DNA of 37,874 bases, from assembly GCA_902772905.1 (NCBI GenBank), contig CACYCL010000146.1, positions 1-37,874 on the forward strand, given 5' to 3'. Position numbers and translations under genes: made by a program. The stretch is from an uncultured bacterium. GTDB taxonomy: Bacteria > Verrucomicrobiota > Kiritimatiellia > RFP12 > UBA1067. Under the pieces are notes generated by a model. The model saw nothing but the letters and a program-made list of their open reading frames with translations. It had not been told where the DNA came from and made no database searches. Within the stretch, counting starts at the first letter, position 1, and the number at the start of each line of letters is the position of its first letter. Below are positions 25,103 to 32,678 of the stretch, one piece after another.

Positions 25103-25795
25103 CTATCTGGCGAGCCAGCCTCCGTCAACGGGGATGATCGTTCCGTGGATGTATGCCGCCGCAGGGGAACAGAGGAACACGCACGCGCCGGCTATATCAG
25201 AGGCTTCGCCCCAGCGTCCCGCCGGAATGCGCTCGAGTATCTGACGTGAGCGCACGGAATCGGCACGCAGCGCTGCTGTGTTGTCCGTGGCGATGTATCC
25301 CGGCGCTATGCCGTTCACGTTCACGCCATTCGGCGCCCATTCGTTCGAAAGCGCCTTCACTAACTGGGCGACGCCCCCCTTCGACGCTGCGTAGCCAGGC
25401 ACAGTGATGCCGCCTTGGAAAGAAAGCAGCGAGCAGGTGAACACAATCTTGCCAAAGCCACGCGCCACCATGTCCTTTCCAAACTCACGGGCAAGGACAA
25501 ACTGCGAATTGAGGTTCACGTCGATGACCTCGTCCCACCACTCGTCAGGATGCTCCGCCGCCGGTTTGCGCAGGATCATGCCAGCGTTGTTCACGAGCAT
25601 ATCGATCTGATGGTCCTTTTTGATGCGCTCGATGAACGCATACACCGCATTTCGGTCGGAAAGGTCGCAGTCCTTGGACGACGTGCGCACCACCTTCGCG
25701 CCAGCCGCCTCCAATGCGTCTGCCATCGCCTTCCCGATGCCCCGGTTAGATCCGGTCACCAGCGCCGTCTTGCCTGCCAAATCATATGTGATCAT
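25103..25795 (-). CDS. kduD: 2-keto-3-deoxygluconate-forming oxidoreductase KduD (SDR family)
   Basis: This 230-residue short-chain dehydrogenase would reduce 3-deoxy-D-glycero-2,5-hexodiulosonate to 2-keto-3-deoxygluconate with NAD(P)H in the cytoplasm. Seen are VTGSNRGIGKA (nucleotide binding), NNAG, the catalytic Ser in TCSLLSF, YAASKGG (Tyr/Lys) and the KduD-typical APGYIATDNT and RIPAGRWG. There is no signal peptide. It is about 20 residues shorter than the usual 253: the loop between the second strand (KVV) and DCDLSD is almost absent, which may alter cofactor choice. GAGG 7 nt upstream of ATG 25795 lies across the end of kduI. It is the last gene of the EIIC-kduI-kduD unit. Confidence 0.93.
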   Translation of the reverse strand: MITYDLAGKTALVTGSNRGIGKAMADALEAAGAKVVRTSSKDCDLSDRNAVYAFIERIKKDHQIDMLVNNAGMILRKPAAEHPDEWWDEVIDVNLNSQFVLAREFGKDMVARGFGKIVFTCSLLSFQGGITVPGYAASKGGVAQLVKALSNEWAPNGVNVNGIAPGYIATDNTAALRADSVRSRQILERIPAGRWGEASDIAGACVFLCSPAAAYIHGTIIPVDGGWLAR

Positions 25796-25799
25796 GGTT

Positions 25800-26747
25800 T
25801 TACCTCATTTCCATAACAGGTACTTTGTCCATATCTCCGTAGTTCAGGTTTTCTCCGCCCATGCCCCAGATGAACATATAGTTAGATGTTCCTGCAGCCG
25901 AGTGAACCGACCACTCGGGCGCAGTGACCGCCTGCTCGTTGTGCAGCCACACGAGCCGCTGCTCCTGCGGACGCCCCATCTGATGGCAGATCGCCTGTCC
26001 TTCTGGAACGTTGAAGTAGAAGTACGTCTCCATCCGGCGGTTATGTATATGTTGCGGCATAGTATTCCAGACGCTTCCAGGCCTTAGTTCCGTAAGCCCC
26101 ATCTGCAGCTGACAGCACCCGCCACCAGCGGTCTTCGTCAGCACGGGCGAGACTATGAGCTGGTTGATGACGCGGTCGTTTGACTCTTCCATCTTCCCGG
26201 CCTTGATATAGTTGCCTATGGTGTATCCCTTCTTCGTACAGTTCTGGTCGCAGGTTATGCGTTGCGTAACGTATTCTTTATGCGCCGGCGTGGAGTTGAG
26301 ATAGAACTTCGCGGGCCTCGCCTTGTCGAGAGATCGGAACGACACCTCTTTCTTGCCGCAGCCCACATATAGCGCCTCCTTGAAGTCGAGCGCGAAATCT
26401 TCGCCATCAACCGTCACGACACCTGCACCGCCGACATTGATGACGCCCAGTTCTCGACGTTCCAGGAAATATTCGGCTTTCAGCTCGTCGAACGGCTCAA
26501 GCGCCAGTACATTCGAAACTGGCATCGCGCCACCGTATACGAGCCTGTCGTACATCGCATAGGTAACACGGACTTCATCCGGAACCATCACATTCTCCAT
26601 TACGAACCGCTCGCGGAGCCTTGCCGTGTCGTAGTGTTTTACGTCGTCGGGATGACACGCGGTCTGGACCGTGTACTTAACCTCCGTCGCGCATGTCGCC
26701 AATGCGGCCGCGGAAATAGTCATCATAATGACACTCCTAATTTTCAT
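25800..26747 (-). CDS. kduI: 5-dehydro-4-deoxy-D-glucuronate isomerase KduI with a signal peptide
   Basis: The 315-residue product is a clear KduI along its length, with [16 protein letters not shown], the zinc site [13 protein letters not shown] (His, His, Glu), [14 protein letters not shown] and FIWGMGGEN. KduI isomerises the opened unsaturated uronate to 3-deoxy-D-glycero-2,5-hexodiulosonate and is normally a 278-residue cytoplasmic hexamer. Here about 25 extra N-terminal residues ([20 protein letters not shown]) form a typical export signal. The start at ATG 26747 overlaps the EIIC stop (ATGA) and has AAAGGA 6 nt upstream. No ATG, GTG or TTG lies between the signal and the KduI core, so a cytoplasmic form from this gene seems unlikely. 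Export is inferred from sequence only. Confidence 0.92.
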   Translation of the reverse strand: MKIRSVIMMTISAAALATCATEVKYTVQTACHPDDVKHYDTARLRERFVMENVMVPDEVRVTYAMYDRLVYGGAMPVSNVLALEPFDELKAEYFLERRELGVINVGGAGVVTVDGEDFALDFKEALYVGCGKKEVSFRSLDKARPAKFYLNSTPAHKEYVTQRITCDQNCTKKGYTIGNYIKAGKMEESNDRVINQLIVSPVLTKTAGGGCCQLQMGLTELRPGSVWNTMPQHIHNRRMETYFYFNVPEGQAICHQMGRPQEQRLVWLHNEQAVTAPEWSVHSAAGTSNYMFIWGMGGENLNYGDMDKVPVMEMR

Positions 26748-28114
26748 TTCATTTCCTTTCTTATTCGGACAGCATTCGCCACCATCATTCCAAGTGCCAG
26801 AAGCCCAGCAATAACCACTCCGGTCCATTTGAGCGAAACCGTGAGATGAAAGACAACCCAGCACCATAGCGCCGACGCGAAATCAAGCGACGCTCCGCCA
26901 TTGAATCCATCCGGCACCGCAATTCCGTCGACATTCGCGGCGGCAATCGCCTCCGTGAACGCCGGTGTCAGGTTCGTCACAAAGAAAAGTCCACACACGA
27001 GCGAGACAAGCCCTATGACGAACGTCTTCGGCACGTTGCCCCTGGTTATTGGCAGTACGCACGGAAAAAGGTAGAACATTCCCGCCAGAGACGCAAGCGG
27101 CAGGAACCTGTTGCCAGGCAGGAACACCGACAGGAAGAGTATCACGGGAATGAGCAGTATCGAGACGACAAGCGTTGTAGGATGGCCTATCACGAGGGCG
27201 GGAGACATGCCGATGGACAGCCCTTTCAGACGCGCAAACCGACCCGACACGAACTTCCGGGTCTGTTCGCATATCGGTTTCAGCCCTTCTATGAAGAGAG
27301 CCGTAATGCGCGGAATCAGTTCCATCACCGCACCGACCGTGACGCCAAGCTTGAGTATGGACGGCACGGAATCGACAATGCCCTCCAACGTTTCGCATCT
27401 CAAGGCGCCAATGCCGCATCCTATGACCACGCCAAGAAAAAGCGGCTCGCCGAAAATGCCAAACTTCCGCTTTATCCCATCGGCGTCGATGTCAAACCTG
27501 GACATGCCCGGTATTCGGTCATACAGCCAGCCTACTGCGAGAGCGAACAGCGTGAAGCTCTGGCAGAACGGCTGCGGGATGGATATCCCTTCCATGTCCT
27601 TGTAGTACGACTGGAATCCCCTTGCCGTGAAATCCGCCATGCAGAGCGTAATCACGTACAACACGATTGCCGCGTAGAACGCCCAGACGAGCGAACCAGA
27701 CGAGAAGAACACTATAGCGCCGAGAAACGCGAAATGCCAATAGTTCCAAAGGTCGATGTTGACCGTGCGCGTGACTCCTGCGAACAGCATCAGCAGATTG
27801 ACGCCAAGGCATACGGGAATGATGAAAGCGCCAACCGCGCATGAATACGCAACGGTCGCCGCCGCCGGCCAGCCAAGGTCGAAATACGGAAGGTTCAGGT
27901 GATAGAGTTCGGTCATGCCCTTCAGCGCCGGCCCGAGATTGGATGTGAGAAGAGCCGTCACCACGCCAAGCCCGACAAATCCGACACCTACCGCAAGGCC
28001 GCTCTTCAGCGCCTTTGCCGGCTTGATGCCGATACACACGCCCAGGACGGTGAAGATGATCGGCATCATCACCGCCGCTCCTAGACCTAGCACATATGCA
28101 AAAACCTCTTTCAT
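26744..28114 (-). CDS. PTS EIIC permease, galactitol (GatC/SgcC) type, without EIIA or EIIB
   Basis: The 456-residue membrane protein has about 10-12 hydrophobic segments and is collinear with galactitol-specific EIIC (about 451 residues). It shows the GxGFVGLG-type motif near residue 50, [39 protein letters not shown] and [18 protein letters not shown] proteins form the membrane channel of sugar phosphotransferase systems. No EIIA, EIIB, HPr or EI gene is present in the window. With kduI and kduD directly downstream, its substrate is probably a deoxy-keto uronate rather than galactitol; this is inferred from context. The start at ATG 28114 lies 12 nt below the -10 box and has no clear ribosome site. 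The open frame continues upstream across the divergent gene, but that part is a shadow. Confidence 0.9.
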   Translation of the reverse strand: MKEVFAYVLGLGAAVMMPIIFTVLGVCIGIKPAKALKSGLAVGVGFVGLGVVTALLTSNLGPALKGMTELYHLNLPYFDLGWPAAATVAYSCAVGAFIIPVCLGVNLLMLFAGVTRTVNIDLWNYWHFAFLGAIVFFSSGSLVWAFYAAIVLYVITLCMADFTARGFQSYYKDMEGISIPQPFCQSFTLFALAVGWLYDRIPGMSRFDIDADGIKRKFGIFGEPLFLGVVIGCGIGALRCETLEGIVDSVPSILKLGVTVGAVMELIPRITALFIEGLKPICEQTRKFVSGRFARLKGLSIGMSPALVIGHPTTLVVSILLIPVILFLSVFLPGNRFLPLASLAGMFYLFPCVLPITRGNVPKTFVIGLVSLVCGLFFVTNLTPAFTEAIAAANVDGIAVPDGFNGGASLDFASALWCWVVFHLTVSLKWTGVVIAGLLALGMMVANAVRIRKEMK

Positions 28115-28126
28115 CCGCTGCGGTAT

Positions 28127-28155
28127 AGTGTACCATACGGCACTTTTCTCGTCCA
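28127..28155 (-). promoter_or_regulatory. Promoter of the EIIC-kduI-kduD operon
   Basis: Reading leftward, TGGACG (-35, 28155-28150), a 17-bp spacer and TACACT (-10, 28132-28127) with an upstream TGG (extended -10) precede ATG 28114 by 12 nt. The -35 matches that of the 16-kb operon (TrGACG), and the same element lies 5 bp further upstream. Confidence 0.6.
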
Positions 28156-28160
28156 TTGCC

Positions 28161-28194
28161 AAATATAACTTTTGTGATTGCTTTTTCCGAAACC
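28161..28194 (-). promoter_or_regulatory. Conserved 34-bp element, copy B (likely AraC/XylR-type operator)
   Basis: This sequence matches copy A (25020-25053) at 28 of 34 positions; the core GATTGCTTTT is identical. The half-sites on the minus strand are AAAAGC and AAAAGT, 12 bp apart. It lies 5 bp above the -35 of the EIIC operon and covers the -35 of the rightward promoter of the AraC gene. Bound protein could therefore activate leftward and repress rightward transcription. Confidence 0.75.
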
Positions 28195-28201
28195 TTATGA
28201 T
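28172..28201 (+). promoter_or_regulatory. Probable promoter of the AraC-type regulator gene
   Basis: TTGTGA (28172-28177), an 18-bp spacer and TATGAT (28196-28201) lie 12 nt before ATG 28214. The -35 is inside copy B of the conserved element, which suggests autorepression. No ribosome site is seen. Confidence 0.5.
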
Positions 28202-28213
28202 ACACTCCACCGC

Positions 28214-29389
28214 ATGAAAAGCACCATCAGAATCGCCGTACAGATCGAGACGAACCGCGCACACGGACGCGCCCTCCTGGAAGGCATAGCCGACTACGCG
28301 CTCGCACACTCTGACTGGCGCCTGGAATCCGTGGAGCCGGCAGCGCTGACCAGCATTAGAAACCTCAGGCGTTTCGACGGCTTTATCGTGCGAGTGATGG
28401 ACGACAAGACCGCCAATGCCCTCATCAAGTCGCGAAAACCCGTTATCGACACATACGGACGCTCCGACTTTGGCGACATACCTTTCATACGGCTCGACGA
28501 CGCCGCCATTGCCAGACGCGCTGCCGAGTGCTTCGTCGAGCACAAGTATTTCCGCTGCGCGTTCTGCGGATTCCCAGGGCTTAGGTTCTCTGACGCGAGA
28601 GGCGCCGCATTCGCAGCGGCCATGACGGAACAAGGAGCGACATGCAGCATATACAACGGCAGTCGAGGGCGCATGAAAGAAACGTCCGTCCGCAGGGAAC
28701 GCATGGGAGGCGTCGCCGATGCCGACACTCTGCGGAAATGGATCAAAGCGCTTCCGAAGCCGATCGCAGTGTTCTGCTGCAACGACATAAGAGCATTCCA
28801 TCTTCTCGGCATTTGCGCCGACGAACACATTGACGTGCCGCGCGAAGTGGCGGTTCTAGGTGTCGACAACGACAAAGTGCTCTGCACCTTCTCAAACCCA
28901 CCGCTATCCAGCATCGACACCAACCCGTTCGCGCTCGGTCAAAAGGCGGCATCCATGCTCAACGGACTGTTCTCCACCCCGACTGTCGTGCCTCCAGCTG
29001 CAACCCTGCACAAGCCTTGCCAGACAATCGAACGCACATCCACGGAATTCTTTCCGACAAAAACGCCATGGCTCTCCGATGCGCTGGTCTACATCAGGCG
29101 TCATCTAGGCGAAGGCATCTCGGCCGACGACGTAATTGCACATCTCGGATATTCCCACACAACAATCGGCAAAGCATTCAGGCGGGAAATTGGAACAAGC
29201 GTACAGCAGGAGATCATACGACAGCGACGTGAACGCGCCTGCCGCCTTCTAAAGGAGACGTCGCTCACGGCCGCGGAAATCGCAAGTAGATGCGGCTACC
29301 CCTCGGCGCAATACTTCGCCCATGTGTTCTCCAGCACCTTCGCCTCAACTCCTGATGTTTGGAGACGGCATAACCACGGTATGCACTGA
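28214..29389 (+). CDS. AraC-family transcriptional regulator, XylR-like (LacI-type sensor plus AraC DNA-binding domain)
   Basis: This 391-residue protein has an N-terminal periplasmic-binding-protein-like sensor domain (about 1-270, with AVFCCNDIRAFHLLGICADE and VAVLGVDND as in LacI/XylR regulators). It ends in an AraC double helix-turn-helix domain (about 285-391, with HLGYSHTTIGKAFRREIGTS and AEIASRCGYPSAQYFAHVF). XylR-type proteins bind a sugar and activate catabolic operons from direct-repeat sites. The gene is divergent from the EIIC-kduI-kduD operon and reads out of copy B of the conserved element. The start at 28214 is chosen because MKSTIRIAVQIE begins the sensor fold; the longer frame from 28178 would start inside the promoter. 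It ends 4 bp from the convergent GH106 gene. Confidence 0.93.
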   Translation: MKSTIRIAVQIETNRAHGRALLEGIADYALAHSDWRLESVEPAALTSIRNLRRFDGFIVRVMDDKTANALIKSRKPVIDTYGRSDFGDIPFIRLDDAAIARRAAECFVEHKYFRCAFCGFPGLRFSDARGAAFAAAMTEQGATCSIYNGSRGRMKETSVRRERMGGVADADTLRKWIKALPKPIAVFCCNDIRAFHLLGICADEHIDVPREVAVLGVDNDKVLCTFSNPPLSSIDTNPFALGQKAASMLNGLFSTPTVVPPAATLHKPCQTIERTSTEFFPTKTPWLSDALVYIRRHLGEGISADDVIAHLGYSHTTIGKAFRREIGTSVQQEIIRQRRERACRLLKETSLTAAEIASRCGYPSAQYFAHVFSSTFASTPDVWRRHNHGMH

Positions 29390-29393
29390 ACCA

Positions 29394-32387
29394 TCATTTC
29401 CAGCCTCGCACCATGACCGGGCCTTCCATGCCAGAAGGCACAAATGAATCCGTCTTGCGCGGATTGAATCCCTCCTTGTATATCATCCACGTCTTTCGAG
29501 TCTCCGTCGGCAGTCCAAGATCGTATATGACCCTGTTGCGCCAAGTGTTGGTGACATCAATCCGAAGCTCGTTTCTGCCTGGCCTGGCGGTTTTCGTGAT
29601 ATCGCAGCGGAAAGGCTCGCACCACAGTGTGCGCACGGCACGTCCGTTAACGTAGACTTCAGCCATCGATTCGACGCGGGGCAAGTCAAGTTCGATGCGC
29701 GGCATGCCCGCCATGTCCGCCGGAAGTTCGAATGTGGCAGTATATGAGGCCGTGCCTGCGTACGCCTTGGCTTCGCGTGAGAGGGAAGGAACATCTGTCC
29801 ATGAAATAGGGCGTTCAAGATGGATTTCACGCGGCGCTCCCCATCCAGGAGCGAAAGCGACCTTGAAGTTCTTTACCTCTACCGTTCCAGCCGGAGTCGC
29901 GGCGAACTCTCTTCTCTCGTCTACGCCGAACTCAACAAATACAGAACGCGACGGCGGAACTTCAAGAATGGAGCCGTTCGTCCATTTCCGTCGCTCCAGC
30001 GTCACGGGATCGAATATCGACACAGCCCCATTGGCCCTGAAAACAACCTTGCCGCAGTATCCATTTGTTCCTGCGGCGACAAAGTAGCGCTCAAACCCGT
30101 CTACATGGCGGTGTATCCACATGAAGTCTTCGTTCGGCCCGTCTCCAAGCGACGGTTCCGTTTTCACATCCGGCTGGATGCCGTTCAGGGCTGCCATGAG
30201 CGCGCCCTTTCCGCCGCGAACGACTTTGCCACCCGCAGCAGCAAGTCGGTCAAGCGCGGCAACCGTAGACGGCAACATGCAACGTTCGTCCGGCACCCAC
30301 AATATCTTCCATTTCGCGCCCTCGGGGATGGTGAACATGCCGTCTTTCACCTGAAGCCTGTTCGTGAGCACGTCATGGTTCAGGTAATCTTCGCGAAATC
30401 CCTCCGGAAACGGATACTCTTCGTCGGGCCTGTGGTCCACGGCATCGCCAAGATACCTTAAAACGTCCTGAGCGGGAACGCCCGCTTCCAGGAATTTCTC
30501 GCAGCAAGTCAGCCAAGTCGTGAATTCCGGCATCAGCTTCCACCATGTCTGCAGCCGGGTGAAAGGTGTGCCGTTGTAGCCGCCCATGCAGCCGCCGGGC
30601 GGGAGCGCACGGGGATCTGGCGCATGCGTGTAGCTGTGGAACACAAGGTGCGTCACGCCGCGTGCGAAATGCCTGTTGGCGACGTCCTGCAGCTTGCGGA
30701 AGTCTTCATCCCAATGTATGCCGGAGCCCGTGAACGCCTCCGCCGATACGCGCCGCTTACCGTAGATGTGCGCGGCGGACGCGCACGGGCGAATCGGCTT
30801 GAACTGATACCAGCAGCAGCCGCCACTCAGCCTGTCTCTGTGCGGATACCAGAACTCGCACATCGGCGCGTCGGCGTACTTCCAGTATTCCAGGATGTCA
30901 CCGTGGATGATGTCTCCGAAAGCCGTCTCGTAGTACACTTCCAGCCCGACCTCGTGCGCCAACTCGGCCATGCGTCCGTAGTAGTTCCGCGTGATGAGAT
31001 TACCATTGGTGCGTCGCCAGTCCGTCAGGAAGCGTTCTGTCGCATCCGGCGAATCAACTATCCAGCCGAACAATGCCGGCATCCATCTGCGCAGGTCGTA
31101 GCCATTGGCCTCTCGGAAGTACGCTTCCATCCTTGGCGTCCAAGTCTGGCAGAAGCACTCCCAGCTGTCGACGATCACAGCCCGCATCTTGCCTTTCAGC
31201 GGGCCATCGTTCAGCCGTCCGACATAGCCCCTGAAGTGCGCCTCTATGCCGGCGGGATCGAGCTTGTCGCACTCCCATCCAGTGGCTATCTTCGGCGCGG
31301 GTGCATTGACGTGTTTCGAGTTCACGTGCCCGAGGCGCAAAACGGTCCAGCGTCCGGTCGGCACCGTCCATTCCCCCTTTCCCGTCAGGTCGACGATCTT
31401 CGCCGGGTCGACGAAACAGCCATCGCCCTGCGGCGGGTGAGCCGCTCTGAGCAGCGAGCGCAGCGTACGCGCGCTTCTGCCCTCCCAGTCCGTCATGCGA
31501 GGGGCGGAACTGAGCTTCGGCTCGCAGTAGCTTCTGATCGGAAGGTCGTGCTCGAAGCGGAAGCGCCACTCGTCGCCCGTCTCCTCGCCGCAGGCGAGCG
31601 TGAACGTCTCCACGTAGTCGCGCCAGTTCGTCGTCGGCAGCGGTGAGCACACGACCTCATTCCAGCCGTTCGCGGTCTTTACGTCGAGCGCGACGCGCAT
31701 CCAGGGCGTCTCGTACGCATACGAACTATTCCACTTGTCTACGCCAGGCAGGACAAAGGAGCGAACGGTAACTGGCGCCGCGAAGTGGAATATGCGGTTC
31801 TCGCCGTCCTTCTCCACACTCTCCGGCTCAAGAACGCCGTCGTCCACGGAGTCTCCCTTTGGCGTGGGGAATGCGAGTACGCACACGTCGCGCCAGTCGG
31901 AATCCGCATCCCGGTACCGCGCCGGAACATCCGGAAGACGATACTCCTCGCCGCAGGAAAAGTCCAGACGGGCCATCCTGATGTCGCGCTGGCAGTGGTC
32001 GAGATCGACCCATGGTCCACCAGACTGCGACCATCCAGGGCAGTTCTGCACCGTAAGCTCCAGTCCGAGCCGCTTGCACTCATCGCCCAGAAAAGAAACC
32101 AGGTCATCCCATCCTGCGCTTAGGCATTGCGTCTGCATCATCTCGCATCCCGGCCATATCAAGGATCCTTTCTGGTCGTTCCCCGCCCTGTCGCCGATGT
32201 GAAAGAACTGCACACCAGATATTCCGGCGTCGCGAATCGCCTCAAGGTCAAGGCGCAGTCCGTCCTTGCGGACATTGCCCCCCATGATCTCCAGCCATGT
32301 CTCCGGCCCGCGCGTCTTGCCAAAAACCGCGATTGCCACGATGCACCAGCCTGCCGCAACCGCGGCAGACAACCTTCCGTGCCACAT
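29394..32387 (-). CDS. Secreted GH106 alpha-L-rhamnosidase
   Basis: This 997-residue protein has a signal peptide and a large N-terminal barrel with GISGVQFFHIGDRAG, NCPGWSQSGGPWV, VDSWECF (about 406-412), CEFWYPH and SAEAFTGSGIHW (about 548-559). It ends in a galactose-binding-like beta-sandwich (MAEVYVNGRAVRTLW, NELRIDVTNTW). This architecture is typical of GH106 calcium-dependent alpha-L-rhamnosidases, which act on rhamnogalacturonans. The start at ATG 32387 follows AAGGGG 5 nt upstream, spanning the stop of the small gene before it. The open frame upstream of this ATG is a shadow. It is the last gene of the DUF4838-led unit and fits the rhamnose needs of rhamnogalacturonan breakdown. Confidence 0.93.
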   Translation of the reverse strand: MWHGRLSAAVAAGWCIVAIAVFGKTRGPETWLEIMGGNVRKDGLRLDLEAIRDAGISGVQFFHIGDRAGNDQKGSLIWPGCEMMQTQCLSAGWDDLVSFLGDECKRLGLELTVQNCPGWSQSGGPWVDLDHCQRDIRMARLDFSCGEEYRLPDVPARYRDADSDWRDVCVLAFPTPKGDSVDDGVLEPESVEKDGENRIFHFAAPVTVRSFVLPGVDKWNSSYAYETPWMRVALDVKTANGWNEVVCSPLPTTNWRDYVETFTLACGEETGDEWRFRFEHDLPIRSYCEPKLSSAPRMTDWEGRSARTLRSLLRAAHPPQGDGCFVDPAKIVDLTGKGEWTVPTGRWTVLRLGHVNSKHVNAPAPKIATGWECDKLDPAGIEAHFRGYVGRLNDGPLKGKMRAVIVDSWECFCQTWTPRMEAYFREANGYDLRRWMPALFGWIVDSPDATERFLTDWRRTNGNLITRNYYGRMAELAHEVGLEVYYETAFGDIIHGDILEYWKYADAPMCEFWYPHRDRLSGGCCWYQFKPIRPCASAAHIYGKRRVSAEAFTGSGIHWDEDFRKLQDVANRHFARGVTHLVFHSYTHAPDPRALPPGGCMGGYNGTPFTRLQTWWKLMPEFTTWLTCCEKFLEAGVPAQDVLRYLGDAVDHRPDEEYPFPEGFREDYLNHDVLTNRLQVKDGMFTIPEGAKWKILWVPDERCMLPSTVAALDRLAAAGGKVVRGGKGALMAALNGIQPDVKTEPSLGDGPNEDFMWIHRHVDGFERYFVAAGTNGYCGKVVFRANGAVSIFDPVTLERRKWTNGSILEVPPSRSVFVEFGVDERREFAATPAGTVEVKNFKVAFAPGWGAPREIHLERPISWTDVPSLSREAKAYAGTASYTATFELPADMAGMPRIELDLPRVESMAEVYVNGRAVRTLWCEPFRCDITKTARPGRNELRIDVTNTWRNRVIYDLGLPTETRKTWMIYKEGFNPRKTDSFVPSGMEGPVMVRGWK

Positions 32388-32389
32388 TT

Positions 32390-32668
32390 TCACCCCTTCA
32401 CGGCAAGTTTGAAAAGCGCAAACTGCCCAGGCATCATATGGCACGAGAACTTGCCGGCGGACGCCCTGCCGAACCTCTCCGCGAGCACAGGATCGGCGAC
32501 GACGCCCTTCTTCTCGTATGTACACATCTTGCCGGGGACCATCCATTGTGCTGAAGGCGCGGCTCGTCGTAGAGGTGAAAGCCAGCGAACGCGGGATGCG
32601 TCGTACTCCTCAGCGGATGCCGCGCATGCGACGGCAAACGCGACAAACGACAACGCTGTGCGAATCAT
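32390..32668 (-). CDS. Small secreted protein, unknown function
   Basis: This 92-residue product has a signal peptide (MIRTALSFVAFAVACAASAEE) and a basic mature part of about 70 residues. It contains two Cys and ends in PGQFALFKLAVKG. ATG 32668 has AGGG 8 nt upstream; a TTG at 32686 is an alternative start. The spacing is tight: 10 bp after the beta-helix gene and 2 bp before GH106. No family is recognised. The mature part looks like a fragment of a larger carbohydrate-active protein, so decay after deletion is possible. Confidence 0.6.
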   Translation of the reverse strand: MIRTALSFVAFAVACAASAEEYDASRVRWLSPLRRAAPSAQWMVPGKMCTYEKKGVVADPVLAERFGRASAGKFSCHMMPGQFALFKLAVKG

Positions 32669-32678
32669 GCCTGACACC

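Noticed and set aside
28115-28828. N-terminal extension of the EIIC frame over the AraC gene
   Set aside because: The segment has no membrane character and lies antisense to the regulator; EIIC similarity begins at ATG 28114.
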